From positions 19,813 through 83,812 of the forward strand of contig NZ_BAFT02000058.1 in the NCBI RefSeq assembly GCF_000308475.2: a stretch of 64,000 nt of DNA, in the 5' to 3' direction. Shown in pieces: positions 17,024 through 28,853 of this stretch. Both the position numbers and the translations under genes were made by a program. Source of the stretch: Nocardia brasiliensis NBRC 14402. GTDB taxonomy: Bacteria > Actinomycetota > Actinomycetes > Mycobacteriales > Mycobacteriaceae. Every line of letters starts with the position of its first letter. Positions within the stretch are counted from its first letter, which is position 1. Under the pieces are notes generated by a model. It saw only the letters and a list, made by a program, of their open reading frames with translations. It was not told the DNA's origin and did no database searches.

Positions 17024-17775
17024 TCTTCCTTCGCCGACACCGGCGCGAGCAGTTCGGGCCCGTTGTTCTTCACGCTGTTCACCAGCGACGGGACCGGCCG
17101 CGCCACGATGCCCGCGATGACCTCCTCGCCGGGCGTCTCCAGCAGGTTCGCGGGCGCGGGGTGGTCCGGATCGAGCCAGGCGTCCCAGTGCTCGCGCGGC
17201 ATCGGCAGCGGCATCCGATCGTGGATGCGGGTCAGGTCGCCGATCGCGTCGGTGGTCAGGATGGCGCACGACAGCAGCGGCTCGCTGTCGGGCAGCGTGC
17301 GATCACGCCAGACCGACCACAGTCCCGCCATGTACAACCGCGAGCCGTCGGCCTGCGCCATGAAGAACGGATGCTTGGCCACCTTGCCCTTGGCGCCCGC
17401 CTCGGGTTCGACCACCCATTCGTACCAACCGTCCATCGGCACCAGGCAGCGCCGGTACTTCACGGCGTCGCGGAACGAATTGGTGGTCGCGGCCTTGTCC
17501 GCGCGGGCGTTGAACAGCGGCTTGCCCTTCACCGGTACGCCCGGCTCGGCGGCCTTGGTCCACACCGGGATCAGCCCCCAGCGCATCCGGCGCAGGCGCA
17601 GCTTCGGCTCGTCGTCCTTGCGACCGTGCTCGTGCCGCTCGACCACGGTGAGGATCTGGGTCGTCGGCGCGACGTTGTAATTGGTGTAGTTGCTCGCGGT
17701 GTCGGTCTCATCGATCGCATCCAGCTCGACCGCGAGCCGGCCGGGATCTGTCGTGGTCGCATATCGTCCGCACAT
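16999..17775 (-). CDS. SRAP/HMCES-type SOS-associated peptidase (YedK)
   Basis: A 258-residue SRAP domain protein starting MCGRYATT. After Met removal Cys2 forms the thiazolidine crosslink to abasic sites in single-stranded DNA. Other conserved features: NYNVAPTT, MRWGLIPVWTK, FNARADKA, PMDGWYEW and IHDRMPLPM (active-site His). The open frame extends far upstream, but ATG 17775 gives the obligatory Met-Cys N-terminus. Corresponds to Rv3226c. Confidence 0.95.
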   Translation of the reverse strand: MCGRYATTTDPGRLAVELDAIDETDTASNYTNYNVAPTTQILTVVERHEHGRKDDEPKLRLRRMRWGLIPVWTKAAEPGVPVKGKPLFNARADKAATTNSFRDAVKYRRCLVPMDGWYEWVVEPEAGAKGKVAKHPFFMAQADGSRLYMAGLWSVWRDRTLPDSEPLLSCAILTTDAIGDLTRIHDRMPLPMPREHWDAWLDPDHPAPANLLETPGEEVIAGIVARPVPSLVNSVKNNGPELLAPVSAKEEAEQISLL

Positions 17776-17980
17776 ATCTCGATACTTCCACCCCGCACCG
17801 ACAACCTCATGGACAATTGGTCCATAGCTGGTGACCTGTTGAGAGTTTTGACCTAACATTCTCTCAGAGGATGGGGGTTCATCGTGCCCGTCCGCTGACG
17901 CATGCGCACCGACCGGCCACCGCCTGGACACCGCGGGCCCCGTCGCCCGAGCATCCACCGGCAAGAGGAGAAGACTCACC

Positions 17981-19489
17981 GTGACATCCACCGACATCAA
18001 ACCGGCCGACCACGACACGGCACTCACGTCGGTCAATCCCGCCACGGGCGAGGTCATCGGCACGTACCCGATCGCCGACGAGGCGGCGGTGCGGGCGGCC
18101 GTGGCGAAGGCCAGGACCGCCGCCGCCACCTGGGGCGCGCTGAGCTTCGACGAGCGGCGCACCCACCTGCTGCGCTGGTCGAGCCGGCTGGTCGCGGATT
18201 CGGACGAATTCTGCCGGCTGATCCACGCCGAGAACGGCAAACCACTCGACGACGCCTTCCTCGAACTGATGCTCGCGCTCGAGCACATCGCCTGGGCGGC
18301 CAAGAACGCCAAGAAGCTGCTCTCGCCGAAGAAGGTCGCACCCGGCGCGTTCATGTCGAACTTCGCCGCCCGGGTCGAGCAGCGCCCGCTCGGGGTCGTC
18401 GGCGTCATCGGCCCGTGGAACTATCCCGTCTACACCCCGAACGGCTCCATCGGTTACGCGCTGGCCGCGGGCAACACCGTGGTGTTCAAGCCGAGCGAAT
18501 ACTCCACCGGCATCGGCAATTTCCTCGCCGAGGCGTTCGCCAAGGCCAATCCGGAACTGCCCGAAGGCGTGTTCATCAGCATCAACGGTTACGGTGCGAC
18601 CGGGGCGGCGCTGGTCAAGGCCGATATCGACAAGATCGCGTTCACCGGCTCCACCGCGACCGGCAAGCGGATCATGGCGGCGGCCGCCGAGAACCTGACC
18701 CCGGTGCTGCTCGAATGCGGCGGCAAGGACGCGGTGATCGTCGCGGGTGATGCCGACGTGAAGGCCGCCGCCGACGCGGTCGCCTGGGGCGCCACCGCCA
18801 ACAGCGGGCAGACCTGCGCGGGCGTGGAGCGGGTGTACGTCGACCGGTCGGTGCGCGAGGAATTCGTCGCCGAACTCAAGAAGATCCTGGAGAAGGTCGG
18901 CCCCGGCGCGGGCGAGGGCGCGGCGTACGGCCCGATGACCATGCCGAGCCAGATCGACATCGTGCGCAAGCACATCGACGACGCGCTGAAGAACGGCGGC
19001 ACCGCCGTGCTCGGCGGCCCGGAATCGGTGAAGGCGCCGTTCATCGAACCGGTCGTGCTGCTCGACGTGGACGAGAACTCGCAGGCCGTACAGGAGGAGA
19101 CCTTCGGCCCGACGGTCACCATCCGGACCGTGAACGGCGTGGACGAGGCGGTCGAGCTGGCTAACAACAACCGGTACGGGCTGTCCTCGGCGGTCTACTC
19201 GAAGAAGAACGGGCTCGACATCGCGCGCAGGCTGCACGTCGGAGCCACCTCGGTGAACTCGGTGCTCGCCTTCGCGGCCATTCCCGGCCTGCCGTTCGGC
19301 GGCGTCCGCGACTCCGGCATCGGCCGCATCCACGGCGAGCCGGGCCTGCGCGAGTTCTCTCGCCCGCACGCGATCGCGGTGCAGCGCTTCGCGATTCCCG
19401 GCATGGCGCTGCTCAGTTACTCGCGTACCCAGTCCACCATGAAGCTGCTGCGCAAGCTGGTCCCCTTCATCCACGGACGGCACAAGTAG
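17981..19489 (+). CDS. Aldehyde dehydrogenase family protein
   Basis: A 502-residue NAD(P)-dependent aldehyde dehydrogenase. Visible: GPWNYP (146-), cofactor loop FTGSTATGK (222-), general-base Glu245 in LLECGGKD, catalytic Cys279 in NSGQTCAGVERVYV, and EETFGP near 360. The C-terminal tail after the core (PGMALLSYSRTQSTMKLLRKLV) may associate with membrane. Start is GTG. Substrate cannot be fixed; succinate-semialdehyde-type or long-chain aldehydes are possible. It is inserted between SRAP and aroA. Confidence 0.88.
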   Translation: MTSTDIKPADHDTALTSVNPATGEVIGTYPIADEAAVRAAVAKARTAAATWGALSFDERRTHLLRWSSRLVADSDEFCRLIHAENGKPLDDAFLELMLALEHIAWAAKNAKKLLSPKKVAPGAFMSNFAARVEQRPLGVVGVIGPWNYPVYTPNGSIGYALAAGNTVVFKPSEYSTGIGNFLAEAFAKANPELPEGVFISINGYGATGAALVKADIDKIAFTGSTATGKRIMAAAAENLTPVLLECGGKDAVIVAGDADVKAAADAVAWGATANSGQTCAGVERVYVDRSVREEFVAELKKILEKVGPGAGEGAAYGPMTMPSQIDIVRKHIDDALKNGGTAVLGGPESVKAPFIEPVVLLDVDENSQAVQEETFGPTVTIRTVNGVDEAVELANNNRYGLSSAVYSKKNGLDIARRLHVGATSVNSVLAFAAIPGLPFGGVRDSGIGRIHGEPGLREFSRPHAIAVQRFAIPGMALLSYSRTQSTMKLLRKLVPFIHGRHK

Positions 19490-19528
19490 CGAACACCGCC
19501 CGCGTGTCCGTCGGGGCGAGCTGAGAAG

Positions 19529-20830
19529 ATGGAACACGTGAGTTTCTGGCCAGCGCCCCATGTCGATGTCCCTGTGCACGCGACCGTGACCCTGCCCGGG
19601 TCGAAATCGATCACGAACCGGGCATTGATCCTGGCCGCCCTGGCGGACGGGCCCTCGACCCTGTCCGGGGCGCTGCGCAGCCGCGACACCAACCTGATGA
19701 TCGCGGCGCTCAGTGCGCTGGGCGCGGTCGTCGAGGGTGACGGTGACACGCTCACCGTCACCCCGGCCACGCTGCGCGGCGGCACCGTGGACTGCGGGCT
19801 CGCGGGCACCGTGATGCGGTTCCTGCCGCCGGTGGCCGCCCTGGCCGCGGGCGAGGTCGCCTTCGACGGCGACGCGCAGGCCCGGGTCCGCCCGCTCAGC
19901 ACGATCCTGGCCGCGCTGCGCCACCTCGGCGCCGAAATCGACGGGGACGCACTGCCTTTCACGGTGCACGGCAAAGGCGCGCTGCGCGGCGGCACCGTCA
20001 CGATCGACGCGTCCGGGTCCTCCCAGTTCGTCTCGGGTCTGCTGCTGTCCGCGGCTCGGTTCGACGAGGGTCTGACCGTGCACCACGACGGCAAGGCGCT
20101 GCCCTCGATGCCGCACATCGAGATGACCGTCGAGATGCTGCGCCGCGCGGACGTACAGGTGCAGACGCCTGCGGACAGCCGCCAGGCCCAGACCTGGGTC
20201 GTCACGCCGGGCCCGATCCGCGCGGTGGAATGGGATGTCGAACCCGACCTGTCCAATGCGACACCGTTTCTCGCGGCCGCCGCGGTCACCGGCGGCGAGG
20301 TGCGCATCCCGCATTGGCCGCGGCTGACCACGCAACCGGGCGACGTGATCCGGGAGATCCTGGTGCGGATGGGCGCCGAGGCACGCATCTTCGACGGCGT
20401 GCTCACCGTGCACGGCCCGGATCGGCTGGCCGGCATCGACATCGACCTGCACGACGTCGGCGAGCTCACGCCCACCGTCGCCGCGCTGGCCGCCCTGGCC
20501 GACTCCCCCTCCGTGCTGCGCGGCATCGCGCACCTGCGCGGCCACGAAACCGACCGCCTCGCCGCGCTGTCCACCGAGATCAACCGGCTCGGCGGCAAGG
20601 TCACCGAGACCGAGGACGGACTCGAGATCGTGCCCGCCACACTGCACGGCGGACGCTGGCACTCCTACGCCGATCACCGGATGGCAACCGCCGGAGCCAT
20701 TCTCGGCCTGCGCGTGCCCGGCATCGAGATCGAGGACATCGGCACCACCGCGAAGACGCTGCCGAATTTCGTCGCGCTGTGGCAGCAGATGCTCGACTCC
20801 ACGTCGGCCGATCAGGAGGCGGCGCACTGA
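19529..20830 (+). CDS. aroA: 3-phosphoshikimate 1-carboxyvinyltransferase (EPSP synthase)
   Basis: A 433-residue enzyme of the shikimate pathway joining shikimate-3-phosphate and phosphoenolpyruvate. Signature blocks: LPGSKSITNRALILAAL, DCGLAGTVMRFLPPVAAL, and DHRMATAGAILGL near the C-terminus. A GTG nine bases downstream is an alternative start. Its TGA overlaps the candidate CTG start of rsgA, so the two are coupled, as are Rv3227-Rv3228. Confidence 0.95.
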   Translation: MEHVSFWPAPHVDVPVHATVTLPGSKSITNRALILAALADGPSTLSGALRSRDTNLMIAALSALGAVVEGDGDTLTVTPATLRGGTVDCGLAGTVMRFLPPVAALAAGEVAFDGDAQARVRPLSTILAALRHLGAEIDGDALPFTVHGKGALRGGTVTIDASGSSQFVSGLLLSAARFDEGLTVHHDGKALPSMPHIEMTVEMLRRADVQVQTPADSRQAQTWVVTPGPIRAVEWDVEPDLSNATPFLAAAAVTGGEVRIPHWPRLTTQPGDVIREILVRMGAEARIFDGVLTVHGPDRLAGIDIDLHDVGELTPTVAALAALADSPSVLRGIAHLRGHETDRLAALSTEINRLGGKVTETEDGLEIVPATLHGGRWHSYADHRMATAGAILGLRVPGIEIEDIGTTAKTLPNFVALWQQMLDSTSADQEAAH

Positions 20831-21813
20831 GAAAGCGCGAGTACGACGAATCCGACGTCCGGGTGCGCCCGGGCAAGAGTTCGCGACCGCGCACGAAAAC
20901 CCGTCCGCAGCACAATGATGCCGAACCCGCCATGGTGGTGTCGGTGGATCGGGGCCGCTGGGGCTGTGTGCTCGGCGGGGATCCGGGCAAGCAGATCGTC
21001 GCCATGCGGGCCAGGGAACTCGGCCGCACGCCCATCGTGGTCGGCGATCAGGTGGACGTGGTCGGCGACCTGTCCGGCAAACCCGATACGCTGGCCCGCA
21101 TCGTGCGGGTCACCGATCGCCGAACGGTGTTGCGGCGCACCGCCGATGACACCGATCCGTTCGAACGCATCGTGGTCGGCAACGCCGAGCAGCTGTTCAT
21201 CGTCGTCGCCCTCGCCGACCCGCCGCCGCGCACCGGTTTCGTCGAGCGCTGCATGGTCGCGGCGTTCGCCGGTGGGCTGCGGCCGGTGCTGTGCTTGACC
21301 AAGCACGATCTGGACGCCGCATCCGAATTCGCGGCCGCCTTCGAGGATCTCGATCTCACCATCGTCTACGGCGGGATCGAGGATCCGCTGGAACCGGTGC
21401 TCGAACTGCTGCACGATCGGCTCACCGCGTTTATCGGACACTCCGGCGTCGGCAAGTCGACGCTGGTGAATCGTCTTGTGCCGGACGCGTATCGGGCCGT
21501 CGGCGCGGTGTCCGGAGTCGGCAAGGGCAAGCACACCTCCACCCAGTCGGTGGCGCTGCCGCTGCCCGCGGGCGGCTGGGTGATCGACACCCCCGGCGTG
21601 CGTTCCTTCGGCCTGGCCCACATCACCCCCGACGACGTGGTCGCCGCCTTCAGCGACCTCGCCGCCGCCATCGAGGACTGTCCCCGCGGCTGCACCCACC
21701 TCGGCCCGCCCGCCGACCCGGAGTGCGCCCTGGACCAACTCCCGGGCAAAGAGCGCCGCGTCGCCGCCATCCGCGTCCTGCTCAACGCCCTGAACAGCAA
21801 CGAAAACTATTAG
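20827..21813 (+). CDS. rsgA: RsgA, ribosome small-subunit-dependent GTPase, apparent CTG start
   Basis: A circularly permuted GTPase that assists 30S maturation. Order: OB-fold (GRWGCVLGG...VVGDQVDVVG), G4 TKHD, G1 GHSGVGKSTLVN, G3 DTPGVRSFGL, then a C-terminal zinc knuckle (CPRGCTHLGP...C). No ATG, GTG or TTG precedes the conserved N-terminal RKREYDESDVRVRPGK. CTG 20827 overlaps the aroA TGA by 4 bp and has AGGAGG (20814-20819) seven bases upstream. The next in-frame ATG would delete about 35 conserved residues. Length 328 residues is normal. Confidence 0.9.
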   Translation: MRKREYDESDVRVRPGKSSRPRTKTRPQHNDAEPAMVVSVDRGRWGCVLGGDPGKQIVAMRARELGRTPIVVGDQVDVVGDLSGKPDTLARIVRVTDRRTVLRRTADDTDPFERIVVGNAEQLFIVVALADPPPRTGFVERCMVAAFAGGLRPVLCLTKHDLDAASEFAAAFEDLDLTIVYGGIEDPLEPVLELLHDRLTAFIGHSGVGKSTLVNRLVPDAYRAVGAVSGVGKGKHTSTQSVALPLPAGGWVIDTPGVRSFGLAHITPDDVVAAFSDLAAAIEDCPRGCTHLGPPADPECALDQLPGKERRVAAIRVLLNALNSNENY

Positions 21814-21846
21814 CCGCCAAGCACTCCCGGCTCTACACTGCCGTCC

Positions 21847-22323
21847 ATGCGTTACGTCGATCTGAATGCGACGGTCGGCGAGATCACCGGGGTGATCAGC
21901 CCCGAGCCCTACCTGCGGCGGCTGCCCGAGCTGGCCGCCGAGTTACCAAAGGGCGCAAGGGCTTTCGCTACCGATCCGGAGCATTACGACTTCTACGGCA
22001 AGCGCTGCGTGAAAGACTTGAAGTTCCTGGACATCCGGGACACCGACACCGGGGTCGAGCTCCGGCTCCGGCACAACTGCTGGAAACACGACGAAGACCT
22101 GATCATCCGCTACACCGCGCCGACGGACCGCGTCGTCACGCTCGGCGATCCGGGACGAACCGGATTCCACGAACTGATCCTCGACGAAATCCTGCCGCAT
22201 CCGGACGGCTGCACTCACGAACTCGTCTTCCACACCGGCACCGTCATGGTCACCTGCGCGGATCTCGCCGCCGACTGGACCGCGGCGGACTGTGCCGACC
22301 TGCCGCGGCGCCGGGACCATTGA
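21847..22323 (+). CDS. Hypothetical protein, 158 residues
   Basis: A cytosolic, soluble protein of mixed composition with no recognisable domain. It has conserved-looking blocks ATDPEHYDFYGKRCVKDLKF and LRLRHNCWKHDEDLIIRYT. It starts 33 bp after rsgA on the same strand and could be cotranscribed. Codon use resembles its neighbours. No function is proposed. Confidence 0.6.
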   Translation: MRYVDLNATVGEITGVISPEPYLRRLPELAAELPKGARAFATDPEHYDFYGKRCVKDLKFLDIRDTDTGVELRLRHNCWKHDEDLIIRYTAPTDRVVTLGDPGRTGFHELILDEILPHPDGCTHELVFHTGTVMVTCADLAADWTAADCADLPRRRDH

Positions 22324-22354
22324 TCAGCTGGGGACCTTCCCCAGTGATCATCTT

Positions 22355-22756
22355 TCAGTCGGAGAGCGCGGCGCGCGACTGGTCCTGACCGTCGGGCTGG
22401 CCGGGCGCGAACGGCCACTCCTCGAACCAGGTGCAGCGGCCCTGGTCGTCGAAGCGCAGTATCCACAGGTCGCGCCAGCGAGCCGGTTGCTCGGGATAGT
22501 CGACCTCGGCTCGGACCACCGCGGTGACACCGTCGACGGCGACCACTTCGGGCTCGATCGTGAACGACTCGTCCGGACCGTCGCGACCGGCCTCCCAGAA
22601 CTTCGCGAGCTCGGGTAGCCCCGTGAGCGGTTCGGCCCACGGGGAAACGAGATATCCGATGTCAGGGGCGAAAAGGTCGCCGAGGTGCTCGGTACCCGGC
22701 TCCCGCCAAGCCCGTTCGTACGCGCCGACCCATGCCTGCACTGTGCTCCGGTCCAC
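22355..22756 (-). CDS. NTF2-like / SnoaL-like protein
   Basis: A 133-residue protein with the cone-shaped NTF2-like pattern: QAWVGAYERAWREPGTEHLGDLF at the start, ELAKFWEAGRDGPDE in the middle, WRDLWILRFDDQGRCTWFEEWP at the end. Such folds serve as small isomerases, cyclases or binding proteins. GTG 22756 gives the family length. No partner enzyme is nearby, so the role is unknown. Confidence 0.75.
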   Translation of the reverse strand: MDRSTVQAWVGAYERAWREPGTEHLGDLFAPDIGYLVSPWAEPLTGLPELAKFWEAGRDGPDESFTIEPEVVAVDGVTAVVRAEVDYPEQPARWRDLWILRFDDQGRCTWFEEWPFAPGQPDGQDQSRAALSD

Positions 22757-22767
22757 GCCGGGCCAAG

Positions 22768-22944
22768 TTACGCCGCTTCCCGCTCCCGCGTGCGCATTCC
22801 GCCGCAAATCCCCCACCCCAACGCACCGACCCGCGGGGCCGCGGTCAGCTTCGGCGCCTGATGCAGGCTGATCCGGTTCCCGTCCGGGTCGAACCGGCGG
22901 AGCTTCGGCTCCGTACCGAGCCACTGACCGAAATCACCAACTGG
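22768..22944 (-). pseudogene. C-terminal remnant of a VOC (glyoxalase-like) protein
   Basis: A minus-strand frame without a usable start reads GDFGQWLGTEPKLRRFDPDG followed by NRISLHQAPKL, ending in TAA at 22768. The DPDGN-RISL stretch is the characteristic last strand of VOC/glyoxalase proteins. Upstream the frame runs straight into the secA1 terminator with no further domain. I interpret it as a decayed fragment; identity rests on one motif. Confidence 0.45.
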
Positions 22945-22978
22945 GCAACGGGTTTGCTCGTGCCGGAGAAACAGAAAA

Positions 22979-23003
22979 CGCCCCGGGCCGAAGTCCCAGG
23001 GCG
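22979..23003 (-). terminator. Terminator of secA1
   Basis: A 9 bp GC stem with one mismatch (22979-22987 with 22995-23003) is followed on the minus strand by GTTTTCTGTTTC, a good rho-independent terminator 20 bp after the secA1 stop. Confidence 0.75.
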
Positions 23004-23022
23004 CTTTCGTGTTCGAGTTATC

Positions 23023-25887
<2,865 letters not shown>

Positions 25888-26122
25888 GGGTCTCGTCAGT
25901 CCTCTGGTCGGTGTGTCAGTCGTGTCGATCGGCGCCGGGCCGAGGGTGGACACCCGGCCGGCGTGCGGGCTCGCGCGCCGGGCGCGGATTCCGCTGCACG
26001 GTTCATGGTAATGCGGTGCCGATCGTAGGCGTCGACAAGCAGCGGTGTTCGGTCACACCGCAGGAACGAGCCTGCGTAGTCACCCGGCACCGGGGCACCT
26101 GCCGTGTCGTCCGCCCTGGTAC

Positions 26123-26533
26123 TCACAGTACGCGGAACGCGGTCAGCTGCCAGCCCGCCCGATGCAACGCGACCCGCGCGGCGACCGCGAAGATCCGGTG
26201 GCCACGTTGGTAGGTGCCGTAGACCTCGGCGGTTTTCGGCCCGGCGGGTTCGACGCCGATCTTGGTCAGCTGCGCGGGCCCGAGGGCGGCGGCCCGCGGT
26301 GCGGTCCGGGCCAGCGTCTCCAGCGCGGCGAACACCGACGCGGAGGTCAGCGGCCGCACCTGCGCCACCGCCCGCTTGCCGTCGAGCACCTCGAGCACCA
26401 GCCGCAGCGAATTCTCCGCGAATCGATGTGCCGCCGAACCTGTTTCGGTCTCGGTCCCGTACGATGTAAGGCGTCCGTCGTGCCGGGCGCGTCGACCCGC
26501 GGCCCGTGCGGAAGACCCGCTGTGTGACGGCAT
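26123..26533 (-). CDS. Rv3235 family protein
   Basis: The conserved region is AAHRFAENSLRLVLEVLDGK, then TYQRGHRIFAVAARVALHRA and WQLTAFRVL at the C-terminus. This is the Rv3235 family of small actinobacterial proteins of unknown function. It is divergent from the WS/DGAT-like gene, as Rv3235 is from Rv3234c. ATG 26533 gives 136 residues; the start is uncertain because the upstream frame stays open and no clear ribosome site is seen. Confidence 0.7.
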   Translation of the reverse strand: MPSHSGSSARAAGRRARHDGRLTSYGTETETGSAAHRFAENSLRLVLEVLDGKRAVAQVRPLTSASVFAALETLARTAPRAAALGPAQLTKIGVEPAGPKTAEVYGTYQRGHRIFAVAARVALHRAGWQLTAFRVL

Positions 26534-26842
26534 GCGACGGCAGGGCAACGCGGCTCGTGGTGACGAAGCGGCAGATCGTGGCTGCTCCCCGGCCGCGCGA
26601 TCCCGGTCCAGTGGCGGTTCGATATGTGGCGCGGGCGAAAGCGACGGTCGCCGACTGTGCATCCCATGTCCCCCTGTGATCGAATCGAGTCCCCGAGCTC
26701 GAATCAGACAGCCTGCCACGGAAGCCAGGACGGGTAAAGGGGAATGTCGATATCGCCGGATACGCCACAGCGGACGAGCTGAATCGCTGGGGCGACAGCA
26801 CAATGGGCGTGAGACGGCATCGGAAAAGGAGCACCGGGCAGC
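26534..26842. other. Divergent promoter region without a gene
   Basis: About 309 bp between the Rv3235-family and WS/DGAT-like starts. No conserved coding frame was recognised. AAAGGAG at 26825-26830 is the probable ribosome site for GTG 26843, at long spacing. No strong palindrome or promoter consensus was identified. Confidence 0.5.
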
Positions 26843-28258
26843 GTGATCACGAGACTGACCCCGCAGGACGCGTCCTTCTACCGGCTCGAGTCGAGCAGTA
26901 ATCCGATCCATATCGGCTCCCTCGCGATCCTGCGGCACACCGATCCCGATTCGGCTGCCCCCGCGCTCGACTACGACCGGCTCGTCGATCTGGTCGAGGC
27001 CCGCCTCTCGCTGGTGCCCCGCTATCGCCGCAAGGTGCGCGAGATCCCGCTCGCGCTCGGGCGCCCGGTCTGGGTGGAGGACAGCGCCTTCGACATCACC
27101 TATCACATCCGCCGTTCCGCGCTGCCCGCGCCGGGCACCGACGCCCAGCTGCACGAGCTGGTCGCCCGGCTGTCCTCGCGCCCGCTCGACCAGACCCGGC
27201 CGCTGTGGGAGATGTACCTGATCGAGGGTCTGTCCGACGGCCGCTGCGCGCTGTTCACCAAGACGCATTCCGCGCTGGTCGACGGCGATACCGCGCTGGA
27301 GATCGGGCACGTCGTGCTCGACGCGGGCCCCTCGCCGCGCGAACTCGCCGACGATGCGTGGCGCGCCCCACGCGAGCCCGACGATATGGAACTGCTGCTC
27401 GGCGCGCTGACCCACCTGGCCGCGCAGCCGCGCGAAGCACTCGAGGTGGCCCGGCACGCGGGCGGGCAGGCGTTCGCGGTGATCGGCGCCGCCGGGCGGG
27501 CGGTGGACTCGGTGGTCACCGCGGTGCGTGCGGCGGCGAGCGGCACCCCGGACAGCCCGCTCAACGCGCGCATCTCGCGCAACCGGCGCTTCGATGTGGT
27601 GCGGACCGAACTGGAGGACTACCGCAAGATCCGCAAGCGCTTCGACTGCTCGATCAACGACGTCATCCTCGCGGTGGTCACCGGCGCGTTGCGCAACTGG
27701 CTGCTGTCGCGGGGCGAGACGCTCACCGAGCCGACCACGCTGCGGGCCGTGGTGCCGATGTCGGTGTACGTCGACGGGGTGGACGGCGCCCGGCTCAACC
27801 CGGCGAGCGAGGTGTCCTCGTTCCTGATCGACCTGCCGGTCGGCGAGCCCAATCCGGTGATGCGGCTCTCGCACATCGCGCACGCCACCGAGGCCAACGG
27901 CAGGCAGCGGCGCGGGGTGCGGGCCCGGACCCTGGTCCATCTCGCCGGGTTCGCTCCGGCGAGCCTGCATGCGATGAGTGTGCGTGCGGCGAGTACGTTC
28001 GCAGAGCACACGTTCAATCTGGTGATCACCAACGCGCCGGGTCCGCAGACGCCGATGTATATCGGCGGCGCGCGGATGCTGGAGATGTATCCGGTGTCGC
28101 CGCTGCTGCGCAACCAGGCCTCGAGCATCGGGATCACGTCCTACGACGGACGGGTCTTCTACGGACTCAACGCCGACCGCGACGCGATGGCCGACATCGG
28201 CGTGCTGGCCGCGTCGGTGCGCGATTCCATGGAGGAGATGCTCGGTGCCTGCGTCTGA
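26843..28258 (+). CDS. WS/DGAT-like acyltransferase with altered HHxxxDG motif
   Basis: A 471-residue protein of the wax ester synthase/diacylglycerol acyltransferase family, homologous to the split Rv3234c/Rv3233c (tgs3) pair but intact. N-terminal RLTPQDASFYRLES and later NAPGPQTPMYIGGARM and SYDGRVFYGLNAD are typical. The catalytic HHxxxDG reads HSALVDG (His142-Ser143), so the second, catalytic histidine is missing. Triacylglycerol synthesis is therefore doubtful. Start is GTG. It overlaps or nearly abuts the DUF6912 gene. Confidence 0.87.
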   Translation: MITRLTPQDASFYRLESSSNPIHIGSLAILRHTDPDSAAPALDYDRLVDLVEARLSLVPRYRRKVREIPLALGRPVWVEDSAFDITYHIRRSALPAPGTDAQLHELVARLSSRPLDQTRPLWEMYLIEGLSDGRCALFTKTHSALVDGDTALEIGHVVLDAGPSPRELADDAWRAPREPDDMELLLGALTHLAAQPREALEVARHAGGQAFAVIGAAGRAVDSVVTAVRAAASGTPDSPLNARISRNRRFDVVRTELEDYRKIRKRFDCSINDVILAVVTGALRNWLLSRGETLTEPTTLRAVVPMSVYVDGVDGARLNPASEVSSFLIDLPVGEPNPVMRLSHIAHATEANGRQRRGVRARTLVHLAGFAPASLHAMSVRAASTFAEHTFNLVITNAPGPQTPMYIGGARMLEMYPVSPLLRNQASSIGITSYDGRVFYGLNADRDAMADIGVLAASVRDSMEEMLGACV

Positions 28259-28268
28259 TCAGGAGAAA

Positions 28269-28808
28269 ATGCGGGTCTACATTCCCGCTACGGTGCCGAT
28301 GCTGCGCGAGCTCGTCGCGAACCGGGAACTACGCCCGGTCGGCGGGACCGCGTTCGCGGTGACCCCGGCGCTGCGCGAGGCCTACGCCTCGGGTGACGAC
28401 GAGGAGCTGGCCGAGGTGGCGATGGGCGAGGCCGCGCGGGCCTCGCTGCGCCTGCTCGCCGCCGAACGCGACGATCTCGACGAACCGGCCGACGACGCCG
28501 AACCGGTGCCCACCGGCCGGCCGGTCTATCGGCGCGCGGTGATCGCCGCCGACGTGACCGGCGCCAAGTTGCGGCCCGATCTCGACGACGCCGTGGTGAA
28601 GCTGCCGGGACTGCTGACCTACGACCAGATCGGCAGCGTGCACGTCGACCTGGCCCAGGCCGAACCGGAGGTGGCCAAGGCCGTCGACGTGGTGGACGCC
28701 GCGGACCTCGGCGACACCGACGCCGAATTCGTGCTCGGCGACGCCGAGGACCACCAGCTCGCCTGGTATGCCGCGCAGGAACTGCCGTTCCTGCTCGAAT
28801 TGCTCTGA
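28269..28808 (+). CDS. DUF6912 family protein, Rv3231c homologue
   Basis: A protein of 179 residues starting MRVYIPATVPMLREL, the family N-terminus. It has an acidic, Ala-rich centre and a C-terminal LAWYAAQELPFLLELL. A GTG at 28245 with GGAGGAG seven bases upstream is an alternative start overlapping the acyltransferase by 14 bp. Either way translation is coupled. Function unknown; constant linkage with the lipid genes suggests a lipid-related role (inference). Confidence 0.75.
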   Translation: MRVYIPATVPMLRELVANRELRPVGGTAFAVTPALREAYASGDDEELAEVAMGEAARASLRLLAAERDDLDEPADDAEPVPTGRPVYRRAVIAADVTGAKLRPDLDDAVVKLPGLLTYDQIGSVHVDLAQAEPEVAKAVDVVDAADLGDTDAEFVLGDAEDHQLAWYAAQELPFLLELL

Positions 28809-28853
28809 GCCGCGATCACCGCACCACGGCCCCGAGGCGCTCCCCGGCCGAAC

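Noticed and set aside
17879..20827. Minus-strand open frame of 982 codons opposite the aldehyde dehydrogenase and aroA
   Set aside because: Same reason: no recognisable domains and fully overlapping conserved genes.
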